Shown here: piece after piece, positions 1-8,161 of the stretch
How the letters are laid out: every line of letters begins with the position of its first letter
How positions within the stretch are numbered: the stretch's first letter is position 1
Origin: an uncultured Clostridia bacterium
GTDB taxonomy: Bacteria > Bacillota > Clostridia > TANB77 > CAG-508
Length of the DNA stretch: 64,000 nucleotides
Reading direction: 5' to 3'
Assembly (NCBI GenBank): GCA_944388045.1
Contig: CALXHG010000004.1
Span: 52,424 to 116,423, forward strand
Translations under genes and position numbers: made by a program
The notes under the pieces: model-generated
Told to the model about the DNA's origin: nothing
Seen by the model: only the letters and a program-made list of their open reading frames with translations
The model's database searches: none

Positions 1-369
1 AGGCTTTGATATTAGAGAAGCTATATATCCAAAGAATACAGCTGCAGCAATACCGCCAGCAGAAGCAGTAATACCACCAGTAAAAGCACCAATCAGCCCA
101 AATTCTTTAACTCCCTTAATAGCACCTTTTGCCAAATTATATCCAAAACCTGTAAGAGGAACAGTTGCACCAGCACCAGCAAAATCTACTATATATTGAT
201 ATATACCAAGACCACCAAGTATAACACCTGTTGTGACAAATAGTACTAAAATTCGAGCAGGTGTTAACTTTGTTTTGTCAATTAAAATTTGACCTATAAC
301 ACAAATTGCACCACCTGTAACAAAACATTTTAATAATTGTAACCAATCTATATTTTGTAACCAATCCAT
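1..369 (-). CDS. spoVAE: Stage V sporulation protein AE (partial at window edge)
   Basis: The frame is open from an ATG at 369 to the window edge, giving 123 residues. The protein is hydrophobic and resembles the SpoVAE/SpoVAEB subunit: an N-terminal MDWLQN segment, a glycine-rich GGAICVIGQ segment and several membrane spans. AAAGGA lies just upstream of the ATG. In spore formers SpoVA proteins form the inner-membrane channel that moves dipicolinic acid into the developing spore and out during germination. It follows spoVAD in the same direction after a 182-base gap, so it is either the operon's third gene or has its own promoter. The visible length is close to full size, so only the extreme C-terminus is missing. 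Confidence 0.88.
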   Translation of the reverse strand, partial: MDWLQNIDWLQLLKCFVTGGAICVIGQILIDKTKLTPARILVLFVTTGVILGGLGIYQYIVDFAGAGATVPLTGFGYNLAKGAIKGVKEFGLIGAFTGGITASAGGIAAAVFFGYIASLISKP

Positions 370-551
370 AAAAATTCAATCCTTTCTAGAGTTTTTTATA
401 AATATAATAGAAATTATATAAAGCCATAATAAATAAAATATTTTCTAAAATATAACAAAAATTTTATAGTGTAACATAGTAAATAATATATTATTTTATA
501 AGAATAATTGTAATTCTATAAAAAATACAATAAATAAATTATTTTTTTAAA

Positions 552-1553
552 TTATAATTCTATACTAATTGCATGAGCAATTCCAGGAATTGATTCTCCC
601 TGTTGAGATGATGTAGAATTCATTAAAGCACCAGTAGCAATTAATAACAATCTTTTTAATTTTTTCTCTTGGAACAGCTTGTAAAAATAGCCAGAAAAAA
701 CAGAGGCACAACAACCACAACCACTTCCGCCAGAGTGAGTGTCTTGTTTATCTTTATCAAAAATCATAACACCACAATCATTATAATTTGATTTTATATT
801 ATAACCTTTGTCTGCAGAAAGATCTATTAATATATCTTTTCCAATATAACCTAAATCTCCTGTAATAATTGCATCATAATAACTTGGTGAACGACCAGTA
901 TCTTTAAAATGACAAATCAAAGTATCTAATGCTGCAGGTGCCATAGCAGCCCCCATATTATTTGCATCTTTAATTCCCATATCTACAATTTTACCACTTG
1001 TAATATGTGTAACGCGAGGTCCATTTCCCGTTTTTGACAAAATTGCAGTTCCTGCACCAGTAACTGTCCATTGCGAAGTTTGAGGACGTTGATTTCCAAG
1101 TTCTAAAGGAAATCTAAATTGTTTTTCAGCACTACAAAAATGGCTAGAGGCAGCACATATTGCATTTTTTGCACAAGCTTCTACAATAATTGCACTTAAA
1201 CTTAATCCTTCAACAAAAGTAGAACATGCCCCAAAAATTCCTAAAAAAGGAATGTTTAATCCTCTTAAACCAAAACTAGAGGAAATACATTGATTTAATA
1301 AATCTCCAGCAAAACAATAATCAATTTCTGAAGAAGGAATTCCAGATTTAGAAATACATAAATTTACAGTTTCTTTTATTATTTTACTCTCTGATTTTTC
1401 CCATGTTTTTTCACCCCAAAATTCATCTTCTAGACATTTGTCAAAATATTGTGCTAAAGGACCGTTTGATTCTTTTGGTCCAACAATAGAAGCTGTAGAA
1501 GTAATAACTGGAGGATTATTAAATTTGATAGTTTGACATCCTAATTTTTCCAT
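552..1553 (-). CDS. spoVAD: Stage V sporulation protein AD
   Basis: 333 residues, matching the size of the SpoVAD family (about 338 in Bacillus). The fold is thiolase/ketoacyl-synthase-like; a segment containing GACSTFVEGLSL around residues 110-125 corresponds to the family's active-site-like region. SpoVAD is the soluble subunit of the SpoVA complex and in Bacillus binds dipicolinic acid. I chose the ATG at 1553 (protein beginning MEKLGCQ) because AAAGGA stands 12 bases before it. The upstream in-frame ATG at 1577 would place that AAAGGA inside the gene and has no good ribosome site of its own. It lies 36 bases after spoVAC, so the two are co-transcribed. Confidence 0.93.
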   Translation of the reverse strand: MEKLGCQTIKFNNPPVITSTASIVGPKESNGPLAQYFDKCLEDEFWGEKTWEKSESKIIKETVNLCISKSGIPSSEIDYCFAGDLLNQCISSSFGLRGLNIPFLGIFGACSTFVEGLSLSAIIVEACAKNAICAASSHFCSAEKQFRFPLELGNQRPQTSQWTVTGAGTAILSKTGNGPRVTHITSGKIVDMGIKDANNMGAAMAPAALDTLICHFKDTGRSPSYYDAIITGDLGYIGKDILIDLSADKGYNIKSNYNDCGVMIFDKDKQDTHSGGSGCGCCASVFSGYFYKLFQEKKLKRLLLIATGALMNSTSSQQGESIPGIAHAISIEL

Positions 1554-1589
1554 AATTTTAAAATTTCCTTTCATCATAAAAAATATTTC

Positions 1590-2054
1590 TTAAACTAAAG
1601 TAATTGCTTGAGTATTAAATATTAAGTAAATAATTCCAACAATAATAGAAGCAGAAATACCAAAAACTAAAACAGGTCCTGCAACAGTAAACATTTTACC
1701 TCCAACTCCCATAATATAACCTTCAGATTTATATTCCATAGCTGGTGAAACAACAGAATTTGCAAATCCTGTAATTGGAACTAAAGACCCTGCACCTGCA
1801 AATTTTCCAATTTTGTTAAAAACATTAAGTCCTGTTAAAAATGCACTAATTCCAATTAATATTATTGAAACGATTGTTCCAGATACATCTTGTGAAAGAC
1901 CTCTACTTTTACATATATTTAGTATAATTTGTCCAATTGTGCAAATTAATCCACCAACCCAAAATGCATTAAAACAGTTTTTTAAAATAGGGGAATTTGG
2001 TGACTTTTTATTAACATATTCTTGATATTCTTTTTGAGAATCTAATGGTTTCAT
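1590..2054 (-). CDS. spoVAC: Stage V sporulation protein AC
   Basis: 154 residues with about four membrane spans; starts MKPLDSQKEYQEYVNKKSP, the conserved polar N-terminus of SpoVAC. SpoVAC is an inner-membrane subunit of the dipicolinate channel and has been described as a mechanosensitive channel in Bacillus. The chosen ATG at 2054 has AAAGGA nine bases upstream; the ATG at 2063 directly abuts that AAAGGA and cannot use it. It is the first gene of the minus-strand spoVA cluster. Such genes are normally transcribed by sigma-G in the forespore, but I could not find a convincing sigma-G promoter upstream. Confidence 0.93.
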   Translation of the reverse strand: MKPLDSQKEYQEYVNKKSPNSPILKNCFNAFWVGGLICTIGQIILNICKSRGLSQDVSGTIVSIILIGISAFLTGLNVFNKIGKFAGAGSLVPITGFANSVVSPAMEYKSEGYIMGVGGKMFTVAGPVLVFGISASIIVGIIYLIFNTQAITLV

Positions 2055-2419
2055 AAAATTCATTCCTTTCTAAACATTTTTAATAAAAATATTATTAACA
2101 TATTTTTGACATTTTTTTGAAAATTTAATTAGTTAATAAAATTTATCCATTTCTTAGTAATTTTAGTAAAGAATTGTTATTAAAACAAAAATTATACTTT
2201 AATAATATCTAATATTTATTGATTAATATTTTTTACTAGTATTACCAAAATCTAGTAGTTTATGCAGTGTAATATTAAAATAATATTAAAGAAATATTAC
2301 AACGTTATTACAATATTGTTACAAATAAAACAATTGTATTACACTTTATCGAAATATATTGACTTTTGACGTAAAAAAGATAAAATTAAAGTAAATGTGA
2401 AAATAGTAAGGAGAATAAA
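2055..2419. other. Divergent intergenic region, spoVAC / pilus operon
   Basis: 365 AT-rich bases between the minus-strand spoVA cluster and the plus-strand pilus operon. It should hold both promoters. A sigma-A-like promoter for the pilus operon is visible at 2359-2386. No small gene or clear terminator was seen. Confidence 0.6.
2359..2386 (+). promoter_or_regulatory. Candidate promoter of the pilus operon
   Basis: TTGACT at 2359-2364 and TAAAAT at 2381-2386, separated by 16 bases, 33 bases before the first pilus gene. The match to the sigma-A consensus is good but the spacing is one base short, so this is a candidate. Confidence 0.5.
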
Positions 2420-4063
2420 ATGGCTGAAAATTTGGGATTATATATTTGTAAAGGGTTAATTAAATATGCAAAAGTCTCTAAAGAAAAAGACAATATCAAA
2501 GTTGAGTCATTTGGAGTAAAATTCTATTCAGATACAGATATTTCTTCATCTATAGATCAAATTATTCAGGAAACTAATAGTGCAAATATTCCAATAAGTG
2601 TAAATTTAACTGATGAAACATATCAGTATTTTAGTATGTTTGCACAATTAAGTAAAAAAGATTTGGAAAGGGCTGTAAGACTAGAGTTTGAAGCTTATTG
2701 TACAGAAAAAGGATATAATGCAAATTCTTTTGATATAAAATTTGCTTTTGTCGATGATATTAGTGACATAGAGAAAATTAAGGTTATAAATATTTGTGAA
2801 AATAAAGTAGATTTAAATAAAACAAAAGATATGTTTGCTGGCAAAAAACTTGATTCTATATTGCCAGTACCAATGATTTTGCCAAATTTAATTAGTCTTA
2901 ATGAAAAAGAGAATATTCTAATTGTTAATATGGAAGACAAAACAACAATTACTACAATGTATGGAGAAACAGTAAATGATATACAAGTATTTGATTTTGG
3001 TAGTGATGAGATATTAGAGAAAATAGAACAATTTGAAAATTCATATACAAAATCATATGAAATTTTACAAAATACAACAATATATACAAGTGATACACAA
3101 GTATTACCAGATGAAGAAAATGAAAGTGACAAATATTTAGATGATATTATTCCAACAATATATAATATTGTTGCAGCAGTACAAGGTGTAATAAGTGAGA
3201 GCTTAGACAAAATCACAAAAGTATATATAACAGGTACTTTATCAAATATTAATAATATAGATTTATATTTTCAAGAATATTTAGTTGATATAAAATGTGA
3301 AGTATTAAAACCTTATTTTATACAAAATTTTAAAGATGTAAATATTAAAGAATATGTAGAAGTTAATTCTGCTATATCATTAGCTTTACAAGGTATAGAA
3401 CCAACTTTAAAAGGAATTAACTTTAAACAAGTACAATTAAAAGATAAATTTAATGTTACAACAGACATATTGTCTAAGAGAAATAAAGGTGTTAAAGGAA
3501 AAAATGGAGGAAAATCTTCTTTAAAATTAGGATTAGACAGTTTTAAAACAGAAATGAGTAAAAGTGAATTTTCTGTTTTTAGAATGTGTTTAGCATTATT
3601 TATTTTTATAATAGTATATGTAATTTTTTCATCTATATTAATGAAACAGATTGAAGACAAGGAAACAGAAGTTAAATCATTAACAGCATCTATTCAGAAT
3701 GAAATTACTAAAGTTTCTACAGATACTTCAAAAATAAATAGCAAATCAACAGAATATTCAACATTAATAGAACAATTAAATACTATAAATGATAAAATTA
3801 GTGAGGTTAATGAAAATAGAGATTTAATACCAAATTTATTAAATCAAATTATGACAGTTATTGATGAAAGTGTGCAAATAACATCTATTTCTAACCCTAC
3901 AGGAAAACATATAATTATTGAAGCTCAATCACCAAAATATCCTGGATTAGGATATTTCAAGAGAAAATTACAAATTAATGGTATTCTTCAAAATGTAGTA
4001 TCAGGAAGTGGAATTAAGCAAGGTGATTTTGTAACTGTAACGATAGAAGGTGATTTACCATGA
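2420..4063 (+). CDS. pilM: Type IV pilus assembly protein, PilM-PilN fusion
   Basis: 547 residues. Residues 1-340 resemble the actin-like cytoplasmic PilM, starting with a GLYICKGLIKYAKV-type first strand. A single membrane span at about 388-410 follows a basic linker, then a coiled coil (about 411-465) and a small alpha-beta periplasmic domain, which is the architecture of PilN. In most bacteria PilM and PilN are separate proteins that bind each other; here both roles appear to sit in one chain. It heads the pilus operon, has AAGGAG seven bases before the ATG, and overlaps the next gene by four bases (ATGA), implying translational coupling. PilM, PilN, PilO and PilP form the alignment complex linking the cytoplasmic motor to the pilus. 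Confidence 0.8.
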   Translation: MAENLGLYICKGLIKYAKVSKEKDNIKVESFGVKFYSDTDISSSIDQIIQETNSANIPISVNLTDETYQYFSMFAQLSKKDLERAVRLEFEAYCTEKGYNANSFDIKFAFVDDISDIEKIKVINICENKVDLNKTKDMFAGKKLDSILPVPMILPNLISLNEKENILIVNMEDKTTITTMYGETVNDIQVFDFGSDEILEKIEQFENSYTKSYEILQNTTIYTSDTQVLPDEENESDKYLDDIIPTIYNIVAAVQGVISESLDKITKVYITGTLSNINNIDLYFQEYLVDIKCEVLKPYFIQNFKDVNIKEYVEVNSAISLALQGIEPTLKGINFKQVQLKDKFNVTTDILSKRNKGVKGKNGGKSSLKLGLDSFKTEMSKSEFSVFRMCLALFIFIIVYVIFSSILMKQIEDKETEVKSLTASIQNEITKVSTDTSKINSKSTEYSTLIEQLNTINDKISEVNENRDLIPNLLNQIMTVIDESVQITSISNPTGKHIIIEAQSPKYPGLGYFKRKLQINGILQNVVSGSGIKQGDFVTVTIEGDLP

Positions 4064-4878
4064 GAAAATTATTATTATATTTAATAGCATTATTATTACT
4101 GGCAGGAGCTGTTTTGATAGTAATTAGAGGAATAGCACTTGGACCTATTACAATATATAGTTTTTTAGAAATTTCTGCAGAAAATACAGCATTAGAAAAA
4201 TTAATAGATACAGCAGTTAAAACCAAAGATGTAAAATATTCAGATGCTTTAAATCAACAAAAACAAGCATATGATACATTAATAAACGAAAAAGCAAGTT
4301 ATCAACAATTATTAGAACTAGGTGTAGACGAAAATGGTATTCCATTAAGTAAAATTCAAGAATATGAAATAGAAAAAATTTGGATTACACTTGGAAATTA
4401 TGCAGATAAACAAGGTGTTGATTTGAGAATGGATATTTCAGTAAATAATAGTGTGGCAAAAACATATGATTTGAACTTTACTGTTGTTGGTGAATATATA
4501 CAAATTGCAGATTTCTTATATGATATACAAAGAGATAATACTTTAGTATTTAATATTGAGAATTTTAAATTAGTTTTAAGTGAACAAGTTACAGAGACAA
4601 TTACAGATGGTGAAGAAACAAACTCTGAGGATACAGCTGAAGAATCAGAAAATGCAACAAATGAAGAAACAACAGAAGTAACAAGCTATAAACTTGCAGC
4701 AACTTTTGTATGTAAAGATATAAGATTAAATATAGTAGACCCTGTTCCAGAAGATACTACAGATGGAGAAAATGCAGAAGAAACAGAGGAAAGTGGTACA
4801 GAAGAAACTGAGGAAAGTGGTACAGAAGAAACAAACAAAGAAGATGAGGAAAATAGTACTGAGGAAGATGATGCGTAA
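4060..4878 (+). CDS. pilO: Type IV pilus assembly protein PilO-like
   Basis: 272 residues: a membrane anchor at about residues 4-25, a coiled-coil stretch, then an alpha-beta domain, matching PilO in order and size. Its start overlaps the stop of the PilM-PilN gene. PilO dimerises with PilN in the inner-membrane alignment complex. The region from about residue 180 is unusual: two Glu/Thr-rich acidic stretches interrupt and extend the domain, the second built from short direct repeats of TEESGTEE. Such acidic tails are not part of the core fold and may project into the cell wall. Assignment rests on architecture and position rather than a sharp motif. Confidence 0.7.
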   Translation: MRKLLLYLIALLLLAGAVLIVIRGIALGPITIYSFLEISAENTALEKLIDTAVKTKDVKYSDALNQQKQAYDTLINEKASYQQLLELGVDENGIPLSKIQEYEIEKIWITLGNYADKQGVDLRMDISVNNSVAKTYDLNFTVVGEYIQIADFLYDIQRDNTLVFNIENFKLVLSEQVTETITDGEETNSEDTAEESENATNEETTEVTSYKLAATFVCKDIRLNIVDPVPEDTTDGENAEETEESGTEETEESGTEETNKEDEENSTEEDDA

Positions 4879-4912
4879 ATTGTAAAAACTATAAAAAAGG
4901 AAAGGAGCAATT

Positions 4913-5353
4913 ATGGCAAAAGTAATTATTAGAGAAATAATAATTTCATTACTAATATGTTTAGCTGTAATATTAGGATTAAGTGCTTTATTTTATAAGT
5001 TTATTCCAAATAATAAAATTGTACCTGAAAGAGTTACATATAAAGTAAGTGATGATGTTAAAGAAGAAATTGGAACAGATGTACAAGATACAGAAGATTT
5101 AATAATTAAAACTTATGAAATAACAGCTAGTGATTTAGAGGGATATGAAAAAACAGAACAATATAAACCAGGTAAAGCAAATCCATTTGCTCCTGTTTCA
5201 ATAGAAGATGAAACAACTGCTGAAGGTGGAAACTCTTCTAATGGAGGAAATATAACAGGAGAATCAGTAGGAGGAAATTCTACTGGAAATTCTGGAAGTA
5301 ATAATAGTAATAAAGGTGGAGGCTCATTATTTGAAACAGGAAATAGCAAATAA
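4913..5353 (+). CDS. Single-span pilus-operon protein, possibly PilP-like
   Basis: 146 residues with an N-terminal membrane anchor (about 7-28) and an extracytoplasmic part. A short conserved-looking PGKANPFAPV segment (about 84-93) recalls the Arg/Asn-Pro-Phe motif of PilP-type pilus proteins. The last 50 residues are Gly/Ser/Asn-rich low complexity. It sits directly after pilO, where pilP lies in other pilus operons, with AAAGGAG five bases before the ATG. The PilP link is an inference from position and that one motif; no lipoprotein signal is present. Confidence 0.55.
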   Translation: MAKVIIREIIISLLICLAVILGLSALFYKFIPNNKIVPERVTYKVSDDVKEEIGTDVQDTEDLIIKTYEITASDLEGYEKTEQYKPGKANPFAPVSIEDETTAEGGNSSNGGNITGESVGGNSTGNSGSNNSNKGGGSLFETGNSK

Positions 5354-5432
5354 ATCACTTTATTATAAACATGTTATTAAAATACTTATATAAAATTATT
5401 TTAACATAAGAAAAGAAGGGAGTGATAATTTG

Positions 5433-6083
5433 GTGAAGCAAAATAAAGGTATTTCATTAATTAAGCTAGTTATTATTGTAGTTGCAATTATAATTGCAAT
5501 TGAACTTCTTATCCTTATAGTAAGCAAAATAAAACAAAGTCAAAATGAAACAGAAGAAGGAGAATTTGTCAACACATCTACTATGGATGAGGAACAAAAA
5601 ATAATTTCTAATATAGAAAGTTCATTTTCTAAAATAAGAGATGAATTTCTTATAAAAAAGGCAACAATTAATGAATATCAACCAAGCTATACTTATATAG
5701 ATACAGATAGTTTAGAAAAAGGAACAGCTTTTGATTTAAAAAACATTATTGTTTCTGAGCTTGGGGAAAATGTTATAGATGAATCAAAAGATAAAATGTC
5801 AGAGGTAAATCTAGATTCTTTCAAATTAGAAGAAGGTGGATTTATAGACATTGAAAATGGATATCATGTGTATTTAAGTAATGGGGAAAATGAAGGCGAA
5901 AAATTTATAACAATTGTATATAAAGATGATACATTTAACCATGGAATGGCTTATTATGATACAGAAAATAATTTAGTATCAGATATTACATATGGAACTT
6001 ATCCAATTTTAGTTGCTCAAATAAGATTAACTACAGAGGATGTAAGTTATTATTTAGAGCCAATTCAAAGTGTAATAGAATAA
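5433..6083 (+). CDS. Type IV pilin-like protein
   Basis: About 216 residues. It begins VKQNKGISLIKLVIIV: a short basic leader, a Gly cleavage site, then a long hydrophobic helix, i.e. a class III (prepilin) signal. Position +5 of the mature protein is Lys, not the Glu usual in pilins. The C-terminal part (around YPILVAQIRLTT) is clearly related to the end of the next gene, so the two are diverged paralogues. The start is GTG 5433 or TTG 5430; a GGGAG site at 5418-5422 serves either. It is presumably processed by the prepilin peptidase encoded downstream and incorporated into, or required for, the pilus. Confidence 0.75.
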   Translation: MKQNKGISLIKLVIIVVAIIIAIELLILIVSKIKQSQNETEEGEFVNTSTMDEEQKIISNIESSFSKIRDEFLIKKATINEYQPSYTYIDTDSLEKGTAFDLKNIIVSELGENVIDESKDKMSEVNLDSFKLEEGGFIDIENGYHVYLSNGENEGEKFITIVYKDDTFNHGMAYYDTENNLVSDITYGTYPILVAQIRLTTEDVSYYLEPIQSVIE

Positions 6084-6115
6084 AATTTAAAATAAAAGAA
6101 AGGATTTGAAAAATT

Positions 6116-6721
6116 ATGAAAAAAAATCAATATGGTGTAACATTAATTTCATTAGTTGTTACAATAGTAGTTATGTTAATAATTGCAGGAGCTGCAATTG
6201 CAACTTTAGGAGGAGACAATGGTATTATTACAAATGCTCAAAGATCTAGAGCAGGAACTTCAGAAGCAGAAGTAGTTGAAAAAATTGGTATGGCATACAA
6301 TAATATAAGATCAAAAGCATCATCAAATATGGCAATAGAAGTTGGATACAAACCATCTGTTCATGTTGAAGAATATTTAGATGGAATTAAATCAGATATT
6401 GGAGCAGATGATGTAAACATTATAGAAACAGATCCAGATGGTGATTTAAAAGCTGATCCAGAAGATTTTGCAGAAGGAAAATACAATGTATATATAGATT
6501 ATACAACTGCAAATAAACCTGTAATTGTAATTGTTTATACAGATGCTACATTCTATCAACCAGTTCCAACAAGTGCAACAACATATCCAGTTGCAACAAC
6601 AGCTACTACAGTAGAATATCCAATAGATAACCAATATGCTATATTAGTAGCTCAAATTGAGTTTACAACAAGTTCTGTAAAATATGTAGAACCAATAAAA
6701 ACAGTATTAAAAACTAACTAA
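6116..6721 (+). CDS. Type IV pilin-like protein, probable major pilin
   Basis: 201 residues beginning MKKNQYGVTLISLVVTIVV: basic leader, Gly cleavage site and a hydrophobic N-terminal helix, followed by the GGDNGIITNAQ-type turn common in clostridial pilin-like proteins. Mature position +5 is Ser rather than Glu. The C-terminus (YAILVAQIEFTT) matches the preceding gene. I call it the likely major subunit because it has a strong ribosome site (AAAGGA, 11 bases) and is followed by a perfect 11-bp stem-loop that could protect its mRNA; this is inference. The globular part contains a Thr/Ala-rich stretch (about 145-165). Confidence 0.78.
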   Translation: MKKNQYGVTLISLVVTIVVMLIIAGAAIATLGGDNGIITNAQRSRAGTSEAEVVEKIGMAYNNIRSKASSNMAIEVGYKPSVHVEEYLDGIKSDIGADDVNIIETDPDGDLKADPEDFAEGKYNVYIDYTTANKPVIVIVYTDATFYQPVPTSATTYPVATTATTVEYPIDNQYAILVAQIEFTTSSVKYVEPIKTVLKTN

Positions 6722-6730
6722 TTTAGACAT

Positions 6731-6759
6731 CAGGCATATACAAATTAAGTATATGCCTG
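6731..6759 (+). terminator. Stem-loop after the pilin gene
   Basis: Perfect 11-bp inverted repeat (6731-6741 / 6749-6759, arm CAGGCATATAC) with a 7-base loop. No T-run follows, so it is more likely an mRNA-stabilising or partial-termination hairpin inside the operon than a full terminator. Confidence 0.6.
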
Positions 6760-6800
6760 AATTAATACTAAATATTTAAAATAATAAATATACTAAAAAT

Positions 6801-6840
6801 AGGGGGTATGTTAGCTTAATAAAGTTAACAGAACAAAAAA
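6801..6840 (+). promoter_or_regulatory. Hairpin between ribosome site and start codon of pilD
   Basis: AGGGGG at 6801-6806 is the only good ribosome site, yet it is 34 bases before the ATG at 6841. Between them lies a 9-bp hairpin (6809-6817 / 6822-6830, one G-U pair, loop AATA). Removing the hairpin leaves a spacing of 12 bases, normal for this genome. An ATG with three codons (ATG TTA GCT TAA) starts inside the hairpin, so a leader peptide is an alternative reading. Confidence 0.6.
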
Positions 6841-7644
6841 ATGAACATATTATTATATGCAATAATCTTTATTAGTGGAGCTATGTTTGGAAGTTTTTAT
6901 ACATTAGCAGTATATAGAATACCAAAAAATATTGATATTGTAAAAAAACACTCATATTGTCCTAATTGTAATCATAAATTAGGAATATTTGACTTAATTC
7001 CAATAGTTAGCTATATATTTTTAGGTGGAAAATGTAGATATTGTAAACAAAAAATAAGACCAAGATATTTAATAATAGAAATAATTAGTGGAATAATGTT
7101 TATTCTTCTTGCCAATTTATTAAAAATAAATGTATATACATTAAATTTGCAAAAAATTATATTATTTGGATTTATGATATTATATTTTACAGCTGTTATT
7201 TTAATTTCCGCAATAGATAAAGAATATAAGGTTATTAATAAAAAGGTTCTTGCATATGGAATAATCATATCTCTTATGTATATGATATATCTATACATAA
7301 TAGAACCTACTAGTATTTATAGATATGCTATATATTTAGCTATATATATTATTTTAATGTCCACAGATACATTTTTACTTAGAAAATATGCTGATGAGAA
7401 TTATTTAATAAATTTAGATTTATTTTTGACTGTTATAATAATGTTTGTAGATTATAAAATTTCATTAATAATATTTACTCTTTTTGTAATAGAAATTTTA
7501 ATTCATATTACAATTAGAAAGATTACTAAATCTAAAACAGGAAATAAACCAATAAAAATTGATGAATTTCCTTTAGGGTTTTATTTGGGAGCAAGTAACA
7601 TTATAACTATATTTACAATAAGTATAATAAACTTATTTATTTAG
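6841..7644 (+). CDS. pilD: Prepilin peptidase (A24 family)
   Basis: 267 residues, highly hydrophobic. The N-terminal domain has the GSFYTLAVYRIP segment and the paired CxxC zinc motifs (Cys 40/43 and about 62/65) of PilD/ComC enzymes that cleave and may methylate prepilins. The first catalytic Asp is present in ISAIDKEYKVI (about 125). The second catalytic region, normally GxGD, is divergent: the aligned segment reads INLDLFLTVIIM (about 188-199), keeping the Asp but losing both glycines. The C-terminal FPLGFYLGASNI aligns with the family's final helix. It is within the pilus operon, after the pilins it would process. Confidence 0.85.
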   Translation: MNILLYAIIFISGAMFGSFYTLAVYRIPKNIDIVKKHSYCPNCNHKLGIFDLIPIVSYIFLGGKCRYCKQKIRPRYLIIEIISGIMFILLANLLKINVYTLNLQKIILFGFMILYFTAVILISAIDKEYKVINKKVLAYGIIISLMYMIYLYIIEPTSIYRYAIYLAIYIILMSTDTFLLRKYADENYLINLDLFLTVIIMFVDYKISLIIFTLFVIEILIHITIRKITKSKTGNKPIKIDEFPLGFYLGASNIITIFTISIINLFI

Positions 7645-7719
7645 ACTAAATGTAAAAAATTATTATAAAAAATCAATTATTTTTACTGAATTTGTGCATA
7701 AGGAAGGAATGTTAATAAA

Positions 7720-8139
7720 ATGAAAATTCTTAAATCAAATCGAGGAGTATCTTTAGTAACATTAATTATATATTTACTTGCGGTAACAGCTACTGTTGCA
7801 ATTATTACAAGAATTTCTGCATATTTTTACCAAAATGTAGATCAAACAACAGAAGATACAGTTTCTAATTCTGAATTTATAAGATTTAATACTTTTTTTA
7901 CTAAAGAAATAAATACAGAAAAAAATTATGTTAAAGATATAGATGAAGGGGGAACATATATTATTTTTGAAAAATCTAATCATCAATATACATATTTAAA
8001 TAATGCAATATATATGGATTATATAAAAATATGCTCAAATATTGATAATTGTGTATTTTCTATGACAGATAGTAAAACAGTAAGAGTGGATATAATTATC
8101 AATAATAAATCATATGTAAATGTGTATAGAATTATATAG
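7720..8139 (+). CDS. Minor pilin / pseudopilin-like protein
   Basis: 139 residues with a prepilin signal: MKILKSNRGVSLVTLIIY, cleavage expected after Gly9, mature +5 Thr. A hydrophobic helix is followed by a small beta-rich domain, as in ComGF/PilW-type minor pilins. Ribosome site AAGGA is ten bases before the ATG. It lies between prepilin peptidase and PilB and ends 22 bases before the PilB start. Which minor pilin it corresponds to cannot be told from sequence alone. Confidence 0.7.
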   Translation: MKILKSNRGVSLVTLIIYLLAVTATVAIITRISAYFYQNVDQTTEDTVSNSEFIRFNTFFTKEINTEKNYVKDIDEGGTYIIFEKSNHQYTYLNNAIYMDYIKICSNIDNCVFSMTDSKTVRVDIIINNKSYVNVYRII

Positions 8140-8161
8140 ACAAAAGAAAGGAATGGTAGAC

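Noticed and set aside
2055..2419. A sigma-G promoter before spoVAC
   Set aside because: Expected from biology, but no pair of -35/-10 elements at the right spacing was convincing.
2695..3216. Antisense frames within the pilus and flippase genes
   Set aside because: AT-rich genes with biased codons leave the opposite strand open; no supporting signals.
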